Below are positions 8,415-17,257 of a stretch of DNA of 64,000 bases, one piece after another. The notes under the pieces were generated by a model, which was not told where the DNA came from, ran no database searches, and was given only the letters and a program-made list of their open reading frames with translations. How positions within the stretch are numbered: the first letter of the stretch is position 1; each line of letters starts with the position of its first letter. The position numbers were made by a program, and so were the translations under genes. The DNA is from Terasakiella magnetica. GTDB lineage: Bacteria > Pseudomonadota > Alphaproteobacteria > Rhodospirillales > Magnetospirillaceae. The DNA is taken from contig CACVCF010000090.1 of assembly GCA_902729415.1 (NCBI GenBank), forward strand, positions 1-64,000. Direction: 5' to 3'.

Positions 8415-9128
8415 ATGGCCGCCATCAACCCCGTCTTTGTCGCCCTCGACACCACCGAGCCCACCAAGGCGGCGGCACTGGCCCGCACCCTGACTGGACA
8501 GGTGGGGGGCTTCAAGCTGGGCCTGGAATACTTTGTCGCCAACGGCCCCTTGGGCATGGCGGCGGTGTCCGATCTCGGCATGCCGCTGTTCATCGATCTC
8601 AAGCTGCACGACATTCCCAATACCGTGGCCGCCGCCATGCGCGGCGTGGTGCGGCTGAAGGCCGCCATCACCACCATCCACGCCTCGGGCGGCGGTGCCA
8701 TGATCCGCGCCGCCATGGATGCCGCCCATGACGAGGCCGCCCGGCTGGGTGTGGCCCCGCCTGCGGTGGTGGCGGTCACCGTCCTGACCAGCCTGGATCA
8801 GGCCGGGGCCGAGCAGGTGGGATTTTCCGGCGCGGTGATGGATCAGGTCAAGCGGCTGGCCGCCCTGGCCCAGGAAAGCGGCGCCGACGGCATCGTCTGT
8901 TCGCCGCTGGAAGTCGAGGCGGTGCGGGCCTTGTGCGGCCCTGACTTTAAGCTGGTGATTCCCGGCATCCGCCCTGCCTGGAGCGAGACCGGCGACCAGA
9001 AGCGTTTCCTGACTCCGGCCGAGGCCTGCGCCAAGGGCGCCGACGTGCTGGTGATCGGGCGTCCTATCCTGGCTGCCGCCGATCCGGTGGCCGCCGCCGG
9101 CCGCATCAAGGCGGAACTGGGGTTGTAA
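8415..9128 (+). CDS. pyrF: orotidine 5'-phosphate decarboxylase
   Basis: Last step of UMP synthesis. The 237-aa TIM barrel has the catalytic DLKLHDIPNT motif (about 58-67, Lys and the Asp pair) and the phosphate-binding VIPGIRP and VIGRPI segments near the C-terminus. It is 29 bp downstream of the lapA-like gene and 2 bp upstream of trpF. Length and motifs are fully normal. Confidence 0.96.
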   Translation: MAAINPVFVALDTTEPTKAAALARTLTGQVGGFKLGLEYFVANGPLGMAAVSDLGMPLFIDLKLHDIPNTVAAAMRGVVRLKAAITTIHASGGGAMIRAAMDAAHDEAARLGVAPPAVVAVTVLTSLDQAGAEQVGFSGAVMDQVKRLAALAQESGADGIVCSPLEVEAVRALCGPDFKLVIPGIRPAWSETGDQKRFLTPAEACAKGADVLVIGRPILAAADPVAAAGRIKAELGL

Positions 9129-9130
9129 CC

Positions 9131-9778
9131 ATGGCTGTCGAGGTCAAGATCTGCGGCATCACCGACGAAGAGGCGATGGATGCCGCCATCGAGGCCGAGG
9201 CCGATTACGTCGGGCTGGTATTCTTTCCCCCCAGTCCCCGCGCGGTCACGGCCGAACGTGCCGCCGAACTGGTGGAGTTCGCCCCCGTTGACGTTACCAA
9301 GGTGGGGCTGTTCGTCGATCCCGACGATGCCTTGTTGGAGCGGGTGCTGACGCGGGTGCGGCTTGATCTGTTGCAGCTTCACGGCCACGAAAGCCCGGAA
9401 CGGGTAGAGGCTATCCGCCTGGAATACGGCCTGCCGGTGATGAAGATGGTGGCGGTGGAACGCGCCGAAGATCTGTTGGCCGCCGAGCCCTATTTCGCCG
9501 TCGCCGACCGGTTGCTGTTCGATGCCAAGCCCCCCAAGGGGGCGGTGCTGCCCGGCGGCAACGCCCTCAGCTTTGACTGGAGCATACTTCAGGGGCGTAA
9601 ATGGGGGCTGCCCTGGATGCTGGCGGGCGGGCTCACCGCCGCCAACGTGGCCGAGGCCATCCGCCAGACCGGGGCTCCGGCGGTGGATGTCTCGTCGGGC
9701 GTGGAAAGCGCACCGGGGGTCAAGGACCCCGAGCGGATCCGCGCCTTCATCCAAGCGGTACGCCAAGCCGGTGCCTGA
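9131..9778 (+). CDS. trpF: phosphoribosylanthranilate isomerase
   Basis: Amadori rearrangement in tryptophan biosynthesis. The 215-aa barrel begins VKICGITDEEA with the catalytic Cys in ICGI (about residue 9). The general acid Asp (DVSSGVE) and phosphate-binding segments (LAGGLTAANV) follow near the C-terminus. In many alphaproteobacteria trpB follows trpF. Here the next start codon, a GTG at 9771, belongs to an unrelated hydrolase and overlaps the trpF stop by 8 nt. Confidence 0.95.
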   Translation: MAVEVKICGITDEEAMDAAIEAEADYVGLVFFPPSPRAVTAERAAELVEFAPVDVTKVGLFVDPDDALLERVLTRVRLDLLQLHGHESPERVEAIRLEYGLPVMKMVAVERAEDLLAAEPYFAVADRLLFDAKPPKGAVLPGGNALSFDWSILQGRKWGLPWMLAGGLTAANVAEAIRQTGAPAVDVSSGVESAPGVKDPERIRAFIQAVRQAGA

Positions 9779-10913
9779 GATCGCGCCCCCCCACCCCGAT
9801 TCCGAGCTTGGGATTGCGCGCACCCCGATCCCTTACCGCGCCGATCTTCCGGCCAACGGCCTGACCGCGCGGACCGGTCTGATCTTTTATGTTCACGGTT
9901 ATGGCGAGGATTTCGACAGTCCCTATTCCAGCAAGCTGCGCCGCTATCTGGCCGACCGCTATGACTGCGTGGTGGTGACGGTCGATTATTTCGGCGCCGA
10001 TTGCTACCGCTCTGGCGTGGTCAAGCCGGGGCCGAATTTCTTTGTGAACATAAACACGCATTTCGGAATGAGTCTCACCATACCCAAGGGTATGGACCCG
10101 ATCATCCCCATGAACCTCGCCCTTGACGAGCTTTGCCGCCGTGGGGTGACCGGGCTGCCGAACGATGTGGTTCTGATCCGGGAAGGGGCGCAGTACAATT
10201 CCTTCGGCCTGCTTCCCGCCCTTGATCATCTCCAGGTTCTTCACCGTTGTTTGCAAGATTATCCCATCGACCGCAGCCGCCTCTTTTTGTTGGGCACCTC
10301 CTATGGCGGTTATATCGGGCTGCTGCTGAACAAGCTGGCGCCCAACACCTTCCGGCTGATCATCGACAACGCCGGGTTCAGCTCGCCCGAGGACGATTAC
10401 ATCAGCGTTTACGGCTGTCTGGGGGGACGTTACCGGGGCGTTTCGGTGAGCGCCTTCAACGCCAAGCGATTTTCACAAGACCCGAAATCGCTGAATTTCT
10501 TCTCGCCAGGATGCGCCGCGATCCGTGAATTGCGCAACAAGGCCCATTACACCACCAGCCAGACCCTGGTCGTGTCCTACCATTCCGCCACGGATACGGT
10601 GGCGAGCCTGGAGCGCAAGCAAGACCTGCATCGCCTGCTGGCGGCGATTCAGCCCAGTTCACTGACCGTGGTGGGCGAGGCGGATCTGGACGGCCGACTG
10701 TTCAAAACCCTGGATCACGGGATGCTGGCCTCGATGCGGGGCCTGTTCGAGCGCTCCTACGACCGCTGGGAGGCCTTGGCGCTTACCGCCATGACGGATA
10801 CCGATTTCGACCTGGAGAGCGAGCTTCTGTTCGACTGCGTCGAAAGCTATTACAGCGTCCGTTTTTCCTGGGAGGATGGCGTGCAGTTGGTGATCATCCC
10901 CAAGAGCGGTTGA
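9771..10913 (+). CDS. DUF2920-like alpha/beta-hydrolase, putative flagellin-modification accessory
   Basis: A 380-aa protein with an alpha/beta-hydrolase layout: an oxyanion-type HGYGED at 42-47 and nucleophile elbow GTSYGG at 175-180 (Ser177). It resembles the DUF2920 proteins that I know from Campylobacter flagellin glycosylation loci. The open frame extends back to 9522 inside trpF, but the GTG at 9771 is the plausible start. It precedes minus-strand acetyltransferase, Maf and glycosyltransferase genes, which supports a surface-glycan role. Substrate and esterase activity are unproven. Confidence 0.65.
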   Translation: MPEIAPPHPDSELGIARTPIPYRADLPANGLTARTGLIFYVHGYGEDFDSPYSSKLRRYLADRYDCVVVTVDYFGADCYRSGVVKPGPNFFVNINTHFGMSLTIPKGMDPIIPMNLALDELCRRGVTGLPNDVVLIREGAQYNSFGLLPALDHLQVLHRCLQDYPIDRSRLFLLGTSYGGYIGLLLNKLAPNTFRLIIDNAGFSSPEDDYISVYGCLGGRYRGVSVSAFNAKRFSQDPKSLNFFSPGCAAIRELRNKAHYTTSQTLVVSYHSATDTVASLERKQDLHRLLAAIQPSSLTVVGEADLDGRLFKTLDHGMLASMRGLFERSYDRWEALALTAMTDTDFDLESELLFDCVESYYSVRFSWEDGVQLVIIPKSG

Positions 10914-10920
10914 TGCCGCC

Positions 10921-11595
10921 CTATTGCTCCCTGATTTCCGCCAAGACATCGACGCAGCGTTCGATATCCTTGTAGGGAAGCGACTTGATGATCTCAGGCG
11001 GCAAGGTCCACCACCGCGTTCGCAGCAGGCTTTCGATGATGGTCTCGGAAAAGCGGTAGCGAATTACCCGCGCGGGGTTGCCGACAACGATGGCATAGGG
11101 TGGCACGTCGTGATTGACGACGCAGCCGGCGCCGATGCAGGCCCCGGTCCCCACCGTCCTGCCGCGCAGAACCGTCGCATTGGCTCCAATCCAGACGTCG
11201 CAGCCGATCCGGGTGAAGGCGCTAATGTCACCGGTCCGATATCGCTCTTCGGCGGGTGAGAAATAGTCGTCGTCGTGATCTTCGCCGGGGATGATGCCGG
11301 TGGTCAGATAGTCCATGTGGTGGGCGCCGCCGCCCAGTACTACGTTTTGCGAAATCGAACAATGCCTGCCGATGGTCAGCATGGGGGAGATGAACCCGCC
11401 ATCAAGCATGTTCGAGTAACGCCCGGCATAGATAGCGCTGCCATGGCCGAAGAACGCCGTTTGCTGTGCGAACACGGCGTTGTTTTCGACATAGACCATG
11501 CGTTCATCGCTGGCGTAGATCAGGCTGGTCTCGTCTGCGGCATCAAGCCAGTCGCAGGCGGAGCGAACCCAATTCAGGCGTTTGCTGTCGACCAT
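10921..11595 (-). CDS. CatB-like hexapeptide-repeat O-acetyltransferase
   Basis: A 224-aa left-handed beta-helix acyltransferase of the xenobiotic/CatB type, probably acetylating a sugar hydroxyl with acetyl-CoA. Hexapeptide repeats run from about residue 60 to 185 (IGRHCSISQNVVLGGGAHHMD, IGCDVWIGANATVLRG, IGAGCVVNHDVPPYAIVVGNPARVIRYRF). The catalytic His lies in GGGAHHMD. An upstream ATG at 11610 exists, but a strong GGGAGGG just before the ATG at 11595 favours the latter. It sits 33 bp downstream of the Maf-like gene, so a role in flagellin-glycan acetylation is a reasonable inference. Confidence 0.82.
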   Translation of the reverse strand: MVDSKRLNWVRSACDWLDAADETSLIYASDERMVYVENNAVFAQQTAFFGHGSAIYAGRYSNMLDGGFISPMLTIGRHCSISQNVVLGGGAHHMDYLTTGIIPGEDHDDDYFSPAEERYRTGDISAFTRIGCDVWIGANATVLRGRTVGTGACIGAGCVVNHDVPPYAIVVGNPARVIRYRFSETIIESLLRTRWWTLPPEIIKSLPYKDIERCVDVLAEIREQ

Positions 11596-11628
11596 GGGGC
11601 CCTCCCGCATTCTTGTTCGCAGCTGATA

Positions 11629-13641
11629 CTAATACGTGGTTCCCGGCGTGGTCGGCAGTCCCGCCGCCCACCACGGCTCCTCTCCACCGTTCACCCAACC
11701 ACGGGCCTCGGCAAAGATGGTGCGGGTTTCATCGGCCATTTCTTGATGGATTTGGCGGTATTCCTTGGCAAAGACTTCGAACAGCACCATGGCTTCGGCA
11801 GGATCTTCAATCCGGTTGAGGAAGACGCAGGCGTTCTTGGCCAGGCCGACCGTGGCGCCCTGGAACACCGGATAGACATGGCCGTATTCCTCGCTGGGCA
11901 GACCCCAGCGGGCGAAGTCGCTGATCCGGCGCAAGAAACCGCGAAATCCCTTGCCATCGGCCAGGGAGTCGTCGATCTCCTTCAAGATGGCGGTTTCGAA
12001 CCTGTCGACTTCTTGCTCGTAGCGCGCCATGTCGTGGGTGGCGAGGAACTCGCCCGCCTTGTGGAAGATGCCGCAGTTGCGGACGCTGTCGAAGATCTTG
12101 GCGCGGTTCAGCACCGGAGTGGTCAGGTCGATGGTTTCCGCCAGTTTTGGCGCGGCGCCGCGGATCAGGGCGCCGTCGCTGCAATTGTAGGCGGTCAGGT
12201 TGAACTTCTTGATCTTTTCTTCCAGCATGTCGTGGCACCACCCAAGGGTGAGGGTGGATTTGATCTCACCGCCGAAATTACCGCGGAGGCTGAATAAGCT
12301 GTTCTGTTTTTCTACCTTGAGGTCGGCATTGGTATAATAGGCGGTGTCCTTGGAATGGTGACGGTCCTCGTCACGCCAGCCGCAATCCATGCCGAACAGA
12401 TAGACCTCGCGGAAGCCGATCCGGGCGCAGATCGCCACGATGGTGTTGGCGATGTTGGGGCCGATCCCCGACATCAGCTTGACCTCTCCGGCAAAGCAGA
12501 TGCTGGAACTGACGCTGTCGCGGAAGAAGAAATAGGTCTCGTCGAACAGCGGCGGCACCCGGGGGTTGAGGGTGCACGACGCGATCAGCTTGATGCCGGT
12601 GAAGCGTCCTTCCGGCAGCAGTTCCTTGTTGAGTTCGAGAATGTGGGTGCAGAAGTCCCACACCTGAACCACATTCTCCAGTTCCACGTGGTAATCGGGG
12701 ATGATCCCCGCCGCCAGGAGGGCCTGCAGGGAGGATCCGCCGGAGAACACCACCACATGGTCGCGCCACTTGCGGATATATTCGATATCGTGATCGAGGG
12801 ACGGTCCCGACGCCACCAGGAAGGCCGGAACTTCGATGGGATAGCCGAACTTGCCCTCCAGCATGGTGTGATCGTATTTCTGCAGGCAGCTGACGGCGTT
12901 GCGGATCATCTTCCGCTCGTCTTCGTAATAGCCGCGCGATGCCAGCTTGAGGGGAGTGTTGTTGGCCAGATTGGTGAAAACCACATCCAAGGCCCAGGAT
13001 GGATAGTGGCGATAATAATAAGCCCCATCCATGAATATCTCGCCATGGATATAGATGGCGCTTTCCAGCATAAGCAATAAATCATCCTGATTATCGCTTA
13101 TCAGTAGCTTTATCTCTGTTTCCTTGCTGTCGCATTTTTCCAGCAAGGCGCCCCAGTCAATGGCGGACAGGGAGTGAAGCGCGAACTCGTTCACCGTATC
13201 CAGGACGATGATCTGGTCGACATCAAGGTGTTCGGCCAGAATGGGAAGGTGGTGCCCCAGCCCCAGTCCGAAGACGAACAGATACCCGACCCGGCCGATC
13301 GGCGGGCCGGTCCAGACCTTGACCTCCCTCTGCTGGATAGCGCCCAGCAGGGTATTGGCGATTCTGAGCGAAACCGCGCTGTCGCCGCTGGCGGCGTCGC
13401 TCAGCATATAGCCGACCCGGCGGGGGGCATCGATGAAGTTTAGTGCCTGTTCTTCCGAGAATGCCCGGGCGTCGGTCTTGTAAAGTCGGTCGGTGCCGAG
13501 GTCGATATCGACGACCTCGCCGTTTTCGATCGCACAGCTTGAGAGGGGGGCCGTGATCGTGGAGATCGCATCATGGATTTTGGGAAACCGCTCCCGGAAA
13601 ACCTCCAGATTCCTGGCCCGAAGAGCAGTCATCGTTTCCAT
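11629..13641 (-). CDS. Maf-type motility-associated factor (DUF115/MptE-like)
   Basis: A 670-aa protein of the motility-associated factor family, which transfers nonulosonic-acid-type sugars to flagellin in Campylobacter, Helicobacter and Aeromonas. The central DUF115/MptE-like domain shows SGPSLDHDIEYIRKW with GGSSLQALLAAGIIPDYHVELE at about 285-330, then GIGPNIANTIVAICARIGF and YLFGMDCGWR at about 400-440. The N-terminal ~200 residues have a Rossmann-like FVFGLGLGHHLPIL. It lies in a minus-strand run flagellin - flaF - GT41 - maf - acetyltransferase. Activity on the adjacent flagellin is inferred from context. Confidence 0.85.
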   Translation of the reverse strand: METMTALRARNLEVFRERFPKIHDAISTITAPLSSCAIENGEVVDIDLGTDRLYKTDARAFSEEQALNFIDAPRRVGYMLSDAASGDSAVSLRIANTLLGAIQQREVKVWTGPPIGRVGYLFVFGLGLGHHLPILAEHLDVDQIIVLDTVNEFALHSLSAIDWGALLEKCDSKETEIKLLISDNQDDLLLMLESAIYIHGEIFMDGAYYYRHYPSWALDVVFTNLANNTPLKLASRGYYEDERKMIRNAVSCLQKYDHTMLEGKFGYPIEVPAFLVASGPSLDHDIEYIRKWRDHVVVFSGGSSLQALLAAGIIPDYHVELENVVQVWDFCTHILELNKELLPEGRFTGIKLIASCTLNPRVPPLFDETYFFFRDSVSSSICFAGEVKLMSGIGPNIANTIVAICARIGFREVYLFGMDCGWRDEDRHHSKDTAYYTNADLKVEKQNSLFSLRGNFGGEIKSTLTLGWCHDMLEEKIKKFNLTAYNCSDGALIRGAAPKLAETIDLTTPVLNRAKIFDSVRNCGIFHKAGEFLATHDMARYEQEVDRFETAILKEIDDSLADGKGFRGFLRRISDFARWGLPSEEYGHVYPVFQGATVGLAKNACVFLNRIEDPAEAMVLFEVFAKEYRQIHQEMADETRTIFAEARGWVNGGEEPWWAAGLPTTPGTTY

Positions 13642-13658
13642 TTCCGTCCCCTTCCTCC

Positions 13659-15566
13659 TTAAGCGTCAAGCCGGTCCAGCGCCGCGAGCAAAGAGCCCTC
13701 CCACTCGGCCATGAAGCCCTTCAGCGCGAAGGCGGGGGCTTGTGCCAGCAGGGCGGGGGCCTGGGTGCGGAAGGCGCTTCGCTTGTCGGCATCCATGGCC
13801 CAGCGCTGGGCGACCGCGACATAGGATTCGGTATTGGTGGCGATCAGATCCTGGCCGAACGGCGTGGCTGCCAGGGCGGCTGCCAGGTCGTTGCCTTCAT
13901 GGGCGGTGGTGGAAATGACCACCGGGACCCCCAGTTGGAGCAGGTGGCCGTAGGCCAGGGGATTGGAGGCGGGGAACGGCATCAGCGCCACATCGACTAT
14001 GGCGCCGAATTCGGTCATGTCTTGGGTTTTGATGAATTCGATCCGGTGCGCCACGCCGCCATTTCCGAACAGATTGATCATGCGGTCAACACCGGAAGGA
14101 TCGCTGAACAGGCTGTTGCTATGGAGCACCAGGACGGAATCGGGAACGGCATGGAGAATGCGGGCCCAGGTCAGCGCCAGATGCGGCGACAATTCCGGTG
14201 CTTCCAAGGTGGCGCCGAAGGTGACCGATTGGCCGGCCTCCAAAACCTTGTCTCCCACCGGGCGGAGGGGCTCATTGGGACGGGTATAGCAATAGCGGCC
14301 CATGGGAAGAGCCAACTCTCCGGCCTGTCCGGCGGAACCGGCGACGGCCTTGAGATAGGTGCCGGGCAGGGCGCCGAGGGTGGGGCCGTTCAGCCAACTA
14401 ACCTGAAGCGCGGCGGCATTGCGTTGGAACAGGCCCGGGCGGCCCGAGGTCTTGAGCCCATCCGCCTCGACGAGAATACCGATGGCCTCGCCGCGGATCA
14501 GCGCCGCCAGGGTGGCTTCGTCCAGGTTGCCGATGTCACGCCAGGAATCGAAGGCGGCGCGCATCCAGGCGTTGCCGGTGTGCTCGGGCTCGCCGCTGCC
14601 AAACCCTACCACCGAGAAACGGCTGCGGTCATGGTTGCGGGCGATGGCGGCAATCATGGCAAGCTGATCGGCGGGCAGCACGTTGGAACACAAATAGCCG
14701 ATGCGGATGCGGGTCTTGTCGGTGATCTTGGGGGCCGGGCGGATGGTCTTGGGCGCCTTGGCCCGGGTCTGGGCGGCAAGGCGTTCGACCATATCCGCGG
14801 CCTGGGCGCCCGGTCCCTCCACATAGCGCAGATCGGCGGCGGCCTCGCACAGGATGGGAAGGGCGGTGGGGGCGCGGGCGATGGCAGCCACGTGGCAGGC
14901 CTGGGCCTCGGCGAAGGAACCGATGATGGTCAGACACTGGCCCAGGCGGCTCATGATCGTCGCGGTGGGGCCGGCGATGGTTATCACGCTGCGCAGCATC
15001 CCAATGGCTTTGTGGGGGTTGCCGGCCTGGACCAAGGTGGCGGCGTACAGGTCAAGCGCCTCCACATCCCAGGGCTGGAGGGAAAGATGCTGCTCCAGCA
15101 GGTGCAGTGCCTTGTCGAAGCGACCGTCGCCGAGCACCATCTTGGCCAGCCCGATCAGGGGCTTGTTGCGGATCGAGGCGAAGGCGGTGGCGAAGCTGGG
15201 GAAGCCCTCGCCCAACAGCGCCAGGAGCTTCTGATCGCGGGGGGTCGTCGCCGAAAGCTTGGCGTAGTAAAGGGCTTCGGTTGCATTGCCCACCTGGCAG
15301 TGCAGGACCGCCAGAATTTCGCCCAGATCCGAAGATACGTCGGGGCGCTGCTCTAGGTTTTCGAACAGTTTGATGGCGGTGCCGATGGCGCCGATCTGAT
15401 AATTGATAATCGCAAGAATGGAAAGGCTAATGGTTTGCAGCTCGGGAGTGCCCAGAACCGACTCCGTCAGCGAGATGGCGTCGTCATGCTTGCCATCGGC
15501 GAGAAGAGCGCTGATTTCGGCGCGCAGATGCGCCTCATCCTTAATAATGACGGTTTGGGTGTCCAT
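13659..15566 (-). CDS. TPR/SPINDLY-type (GT41-like) glycosyltransferase
   Basis: A 635-aa protein with TPR-like helical repeats over about 1-270 and a C-terminal O-GlcNAc-transferase-like half from RIRIGYLCSN (about 285). The later GT-B elements are recognisable: TFGATLEAPELSPHLALTWARILHAVPDS and VDVALMPFPASNPLAYGHLLQLGVPVVIS. The usual SxDFxxHxV stretch reads CSNVLPADQLAMI, so the conserved His is not where expected. The frame opens at 15641, but the ATG at 15566 avoids overlap with flaF. It probably acts in flagellin glycosylation, possibly as a diverged enzyme. Confidence 0.75.
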   Translation of the reverse strand: MDTQTVIIKDEAHLRAEISALLADGKHDDAISLTESVLGTPELQTISLSILAIINYQIGAIGTAIKLFENLEQRPDVSSDLGEILAVLHCQVGNATEALYYAKLSATTPRDQKLLALLGEGFPSFATAFASIRNKPLIGLAKMVLGDGRFDKALHLLEQHLSLQPWDVEALDLYAATLVQAGNPHKAIGMLRSVITIAGPTATIMSRLGQCLTIIGSFAEAQACHVAAIARAPTALPILCEAAADLRYVEGPGAQAADMVERLAAQTRAKAPKTIRPAPKITDKTRIRIGYLCSNVLPADQLAMIAAIARNHDRSRFSVVGFGSGEPEHTGNAWMRAAFDSWRDIGNLDEATLAALIRGEAIGILVEADGLKTSGRPGLFQRNAAALQVSWLNGPTLGALPGTYLKAVAGSAGQAGELALPMGRYCYTRPNEPLRPVGDKVLEAGQSVTFGATLEAPELSPHLALTWARILHAVPDSVLVLHSNSLFSDPSGVDRMINLFGNGGVAHRIEFIKTQDMTEFGAIVDVALMPFPASNPLAYGHLLQLGVPVVISTTAHEGNDLAAALAATPFGQDLIATNTESYVAVAQRWAMDADKRSAFRTQAPALLAQAPAFALKGFMAEWEGSLLAALDRLDA

Positions 15567-15588
15567 CAGGATTACTCGCCTTGTGATG

Positions 15589-16026
15589 TCAAATGACTTC
15601 GTTGGTCGGCTGCGGTTTGGCGGGTGCGGTGGCGTCTTCACCAGGAGCAGCGGGGGAGGGCACCTGGACGAATAATCCGGCGGCCAACTGCCGGTTGATG
15701 TTGATCAAGGAATCCGCCAAGCTGCGGTCGCGGCTGGCGATGATCTCGACCGTGCGCTTATCGACGAAGTTGCACAGCGACAAGACGTTCTGGCGCATTT
15801 CAATCGGCAACGCGCATTCGTCCGACGCCAGTTCGGCCTGAAAGATGGTCCACAGGCGCCAGTTCACGCGGATCGCGGCCAGGAAGTCGTCGATGGAGCT
15901 GTTTTCCGACTGGCTCAGAGAGATCCGCCGGGCGGTCTCGGTCAGCGCCCATGCCTCGGTCTGCCGGGGATTTCCGGGTGCCGGGACTGAGGTATAGCCT
16001 CCTTGAGGGGTCGTCGGATATGCCAT
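15589..16026 (-). CDS. flaF: flagellar biosynthesis regulator FlaF
   Basis: FlaF, in Caulobacter a secretion/translation factor for flagellin acting against FlbT. Residues about 15-115 of the 145 aa match the FlaF domain: RQTEAWALTETARRIS, then IRVNWRLWTIFQAELA and MRQNVLSLCNFVDKRTVEII. The start at 16026 has GGAGAG 8 nt upstream; the longer frame to 16059 is unlikely. It lies downstream of the flagellin gene on the same strand, but a strong terminator separates them. It has its own upstream region with a CtrA-like site. The C-terminal ~35 residues are Pro/Ala-rich and variable. Confidence 0.87.
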   Translation of the reverse strand: MAYPTTPQGGYTSVPAPGNPRQTEAWALTETARRISLSQSENSSIDDFLAAIRVNWRLWTIFQAELASDECALPIEMRQNVLSLCNFVDKRTVEIIASRDRSLADSLININRQLAAGLFVQVPSPAAPGEDATAPAKPQPTNEVI

Positions 16027-16077
16027 CGAATTGTCTCTCCAGCGAACGTCATCTGGCAAAAATTATCGACCCGATTG

Positions 16078-16093
16078 GTTAATATGGCGTGAA
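16078..16093 (-). promoter_or_regulatory. candidate CtrA binding site upstream of flaF
   Basis: On the minus strand this reads TTCA-N7-TTAAC, one mismatch from the CtrA consensus TTAA-N7-TTAA with the preferred C after the second half. It lies 52-67 nt upstream of the flaF ATG, a position suited to a promoter element. CtrA itself is encoded at 20.1 kb. Confidence 0.5.
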
Positions 16094-16193
16094 GACTAGG
16101 TTGGTGGCGGATTTGCGGCCAGTCATCCCGGCTGGGCTGGCGTTTGGCGACAAGAAAACGCATATGCACCATAATTGGGGGGGTACAAAATAA

Positions 16194-16220
16194 ACATGGG
16201 GGGCACAAGGCCCCCCATGT
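16194..16220 (-). terminator. flagellin terminator
   Basis: An 11-bp perfect stem ACATGGGGGGC/GCCCCCCATGT with a 5-nt loop, followed on the minus strand by TTATTTTG. It begins 22 nt after the flagellin stop. It should separate flagellin transcription from flaF. Confidence 0.88.
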
Positions 16221-16241
16221 CATTACAAGCCGAGCAATTGA

Positions 16242-17144
16242 TTACCGGAGCAGGGACAGCACGCCCTGTTCGGACCGACCGGCGAAGGACAGTGCCTGGG
16301 TGCCCAATTGCTGACGAGTCTGCAACGACACCAAGTTCGCGCCTTCTTCGTTCAGATCGGCCAGAGTCAGCTTGCCTGCGCCCTTTGTCAGGAGGTTGAC
16401 GTAGTCCGTGGTGAAGTCAAGACGGACCTTCAGCAAGGCCACATTCGAACCCAGGGTCTGCGCCGTCGAACGGACGGAGGAAATGCCCGAGTCCAGGATG
16501 GTGATCAGCTTGTCGAACACCGACACGTTGACGGACACGCTGGAGAAACCTGCGACAGCAGCGCCGCCGACAGAGAATGAGGAGATGCCGTTGGCCAGAG
16601 TGATCGAGCTGAGCTGCGACGCATTGATCGTCCAGGTCATGCCGATACCGGCGGAGATGCGCACGTCGGCGCCATCGACCTGCAGGTATGCGTTGCTCTT
16701 TTCAGAGAACTGAACCTTGAGGTTCGACGCAGTGGCGTTGATGAGGTTGAGGCCCTGATACGAAGTATCGTTGGCGGCCTGGTTCAGCTGTACGCCGAGG
16801 GACGACAACTGGGCGCCGAGGGCCGCGCGGTCCGAATCGGAGGCGGACTTGGCGGCCAGAACGACACCCTTCATCTGGTTCAGGAGCGATTCTGCCGTGG
16901 TTATGCCAGTCAGGGCGGTGCTTAGAGAGCTGATGCCCTGGTCGATGCCGTCCTTGCGGGCAGACAAATCGCTGGCGCGATCATCCAGGCTCTTGGCCTG
17001 GAAGTAGGCCACAGCGTCATCCACTGCTGATGAAACTTTTTTGCCCGTAGAAAGGTGCTGGTTGGTGGTGTCGACCTGGGTGGCGGTCTTCGTCAGGGCG
17101 AGCAGGTTGTCGCGGATGGAGTGGGAGAGTGTGATGCCAGACAT
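16242..17144 (-). CDS. flagellin
   Basis: A 300-aa flagellar filament subunit. The N-terminal D0/D1 helices (MSGITLSHSIRDNLLALTKT through about residue 110, including LSTGKKVSSAVDDAVAYFQAKSL) and C-terminal helices (LDFTTDYVNLLTKGAGKLTLADLNEEGANLVSLQTRQQLG to the end) are conserved. A short Ser/Ala/Val-rich variable region (about 130-215) supplies many potential O-glycosylation sites. AAAGGA lies 8 nt upstream of the ATG. The glycosylation genes flank it on both sides. It is the only flagellin gene in the window. Confidence 0.93.
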   Translation of the reverse strand: MSGITLSHSIRDNLLALTKTATQVDTTNQHLSTGKKVSSAVDDAVAYFQAKSLDDRASDLSARKDGIDQGISSLSTALTGITTAESLLNQMKGVVLAAKSASDSDRAALGAQLSSLGVQLNQAANDTSYQGLNLINATASNLKVQFSEKSNAYLQVDGADVRISAGIGMTWTINASQLSSITLANGISSFSVGGAAVAGFSSVSVNVSVFDKLITILDSGISSVRSTAQTLGSNVALLKVRLDFTTDYVNLLTKGAGKLTLADLNEEGANLVSLQTRQQLGTQALSFAGRSEQGVLSLLR

Positions 17145-17232
17145 GATTTAATCCTTTCTGGATTATACGTATGAGTTCTCTCGACATGAGGTCTGGCAGC
17201 CCTTGCCTCGGGCATTGCACCGGACCCATTCC

Positions 17233-17244
17233 GAAGAATTCTTC
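17233..17244. promoter_or_regulatory. perfect palindrome GAAGAATTCTTC in the flagellin leader
   Basis: A 12-bp perfect palindrome 89-100 nt upstream of the flagellin ATG, just downstream of the candidate -10 on the minus strand. It is embedded in a larger imperfect dyad, CCGAAGAATTCTTCCTCGG (17231-17249). It may be an operator or a 5'-leader stem. No known regulator consensus was matched. Confidence 0.4.
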
Positions 17245-17257
17245 CTCGGATATAGTG

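Noticed and set aside
9522..9770. Upstream extension of the DUF2920-like gene
   Set aside because: It lies entirely within trpF in another frame; the GTG at 9771 gives a sensible N-terminus.
13740..15356. 538-codon plus-strand frame opposite the GT41-like gene
   Set aside because: Gly/Gln/Ala-rich composition typical of the antisense of GC-rich coding DNA; the minus-strand frame has the real domains.
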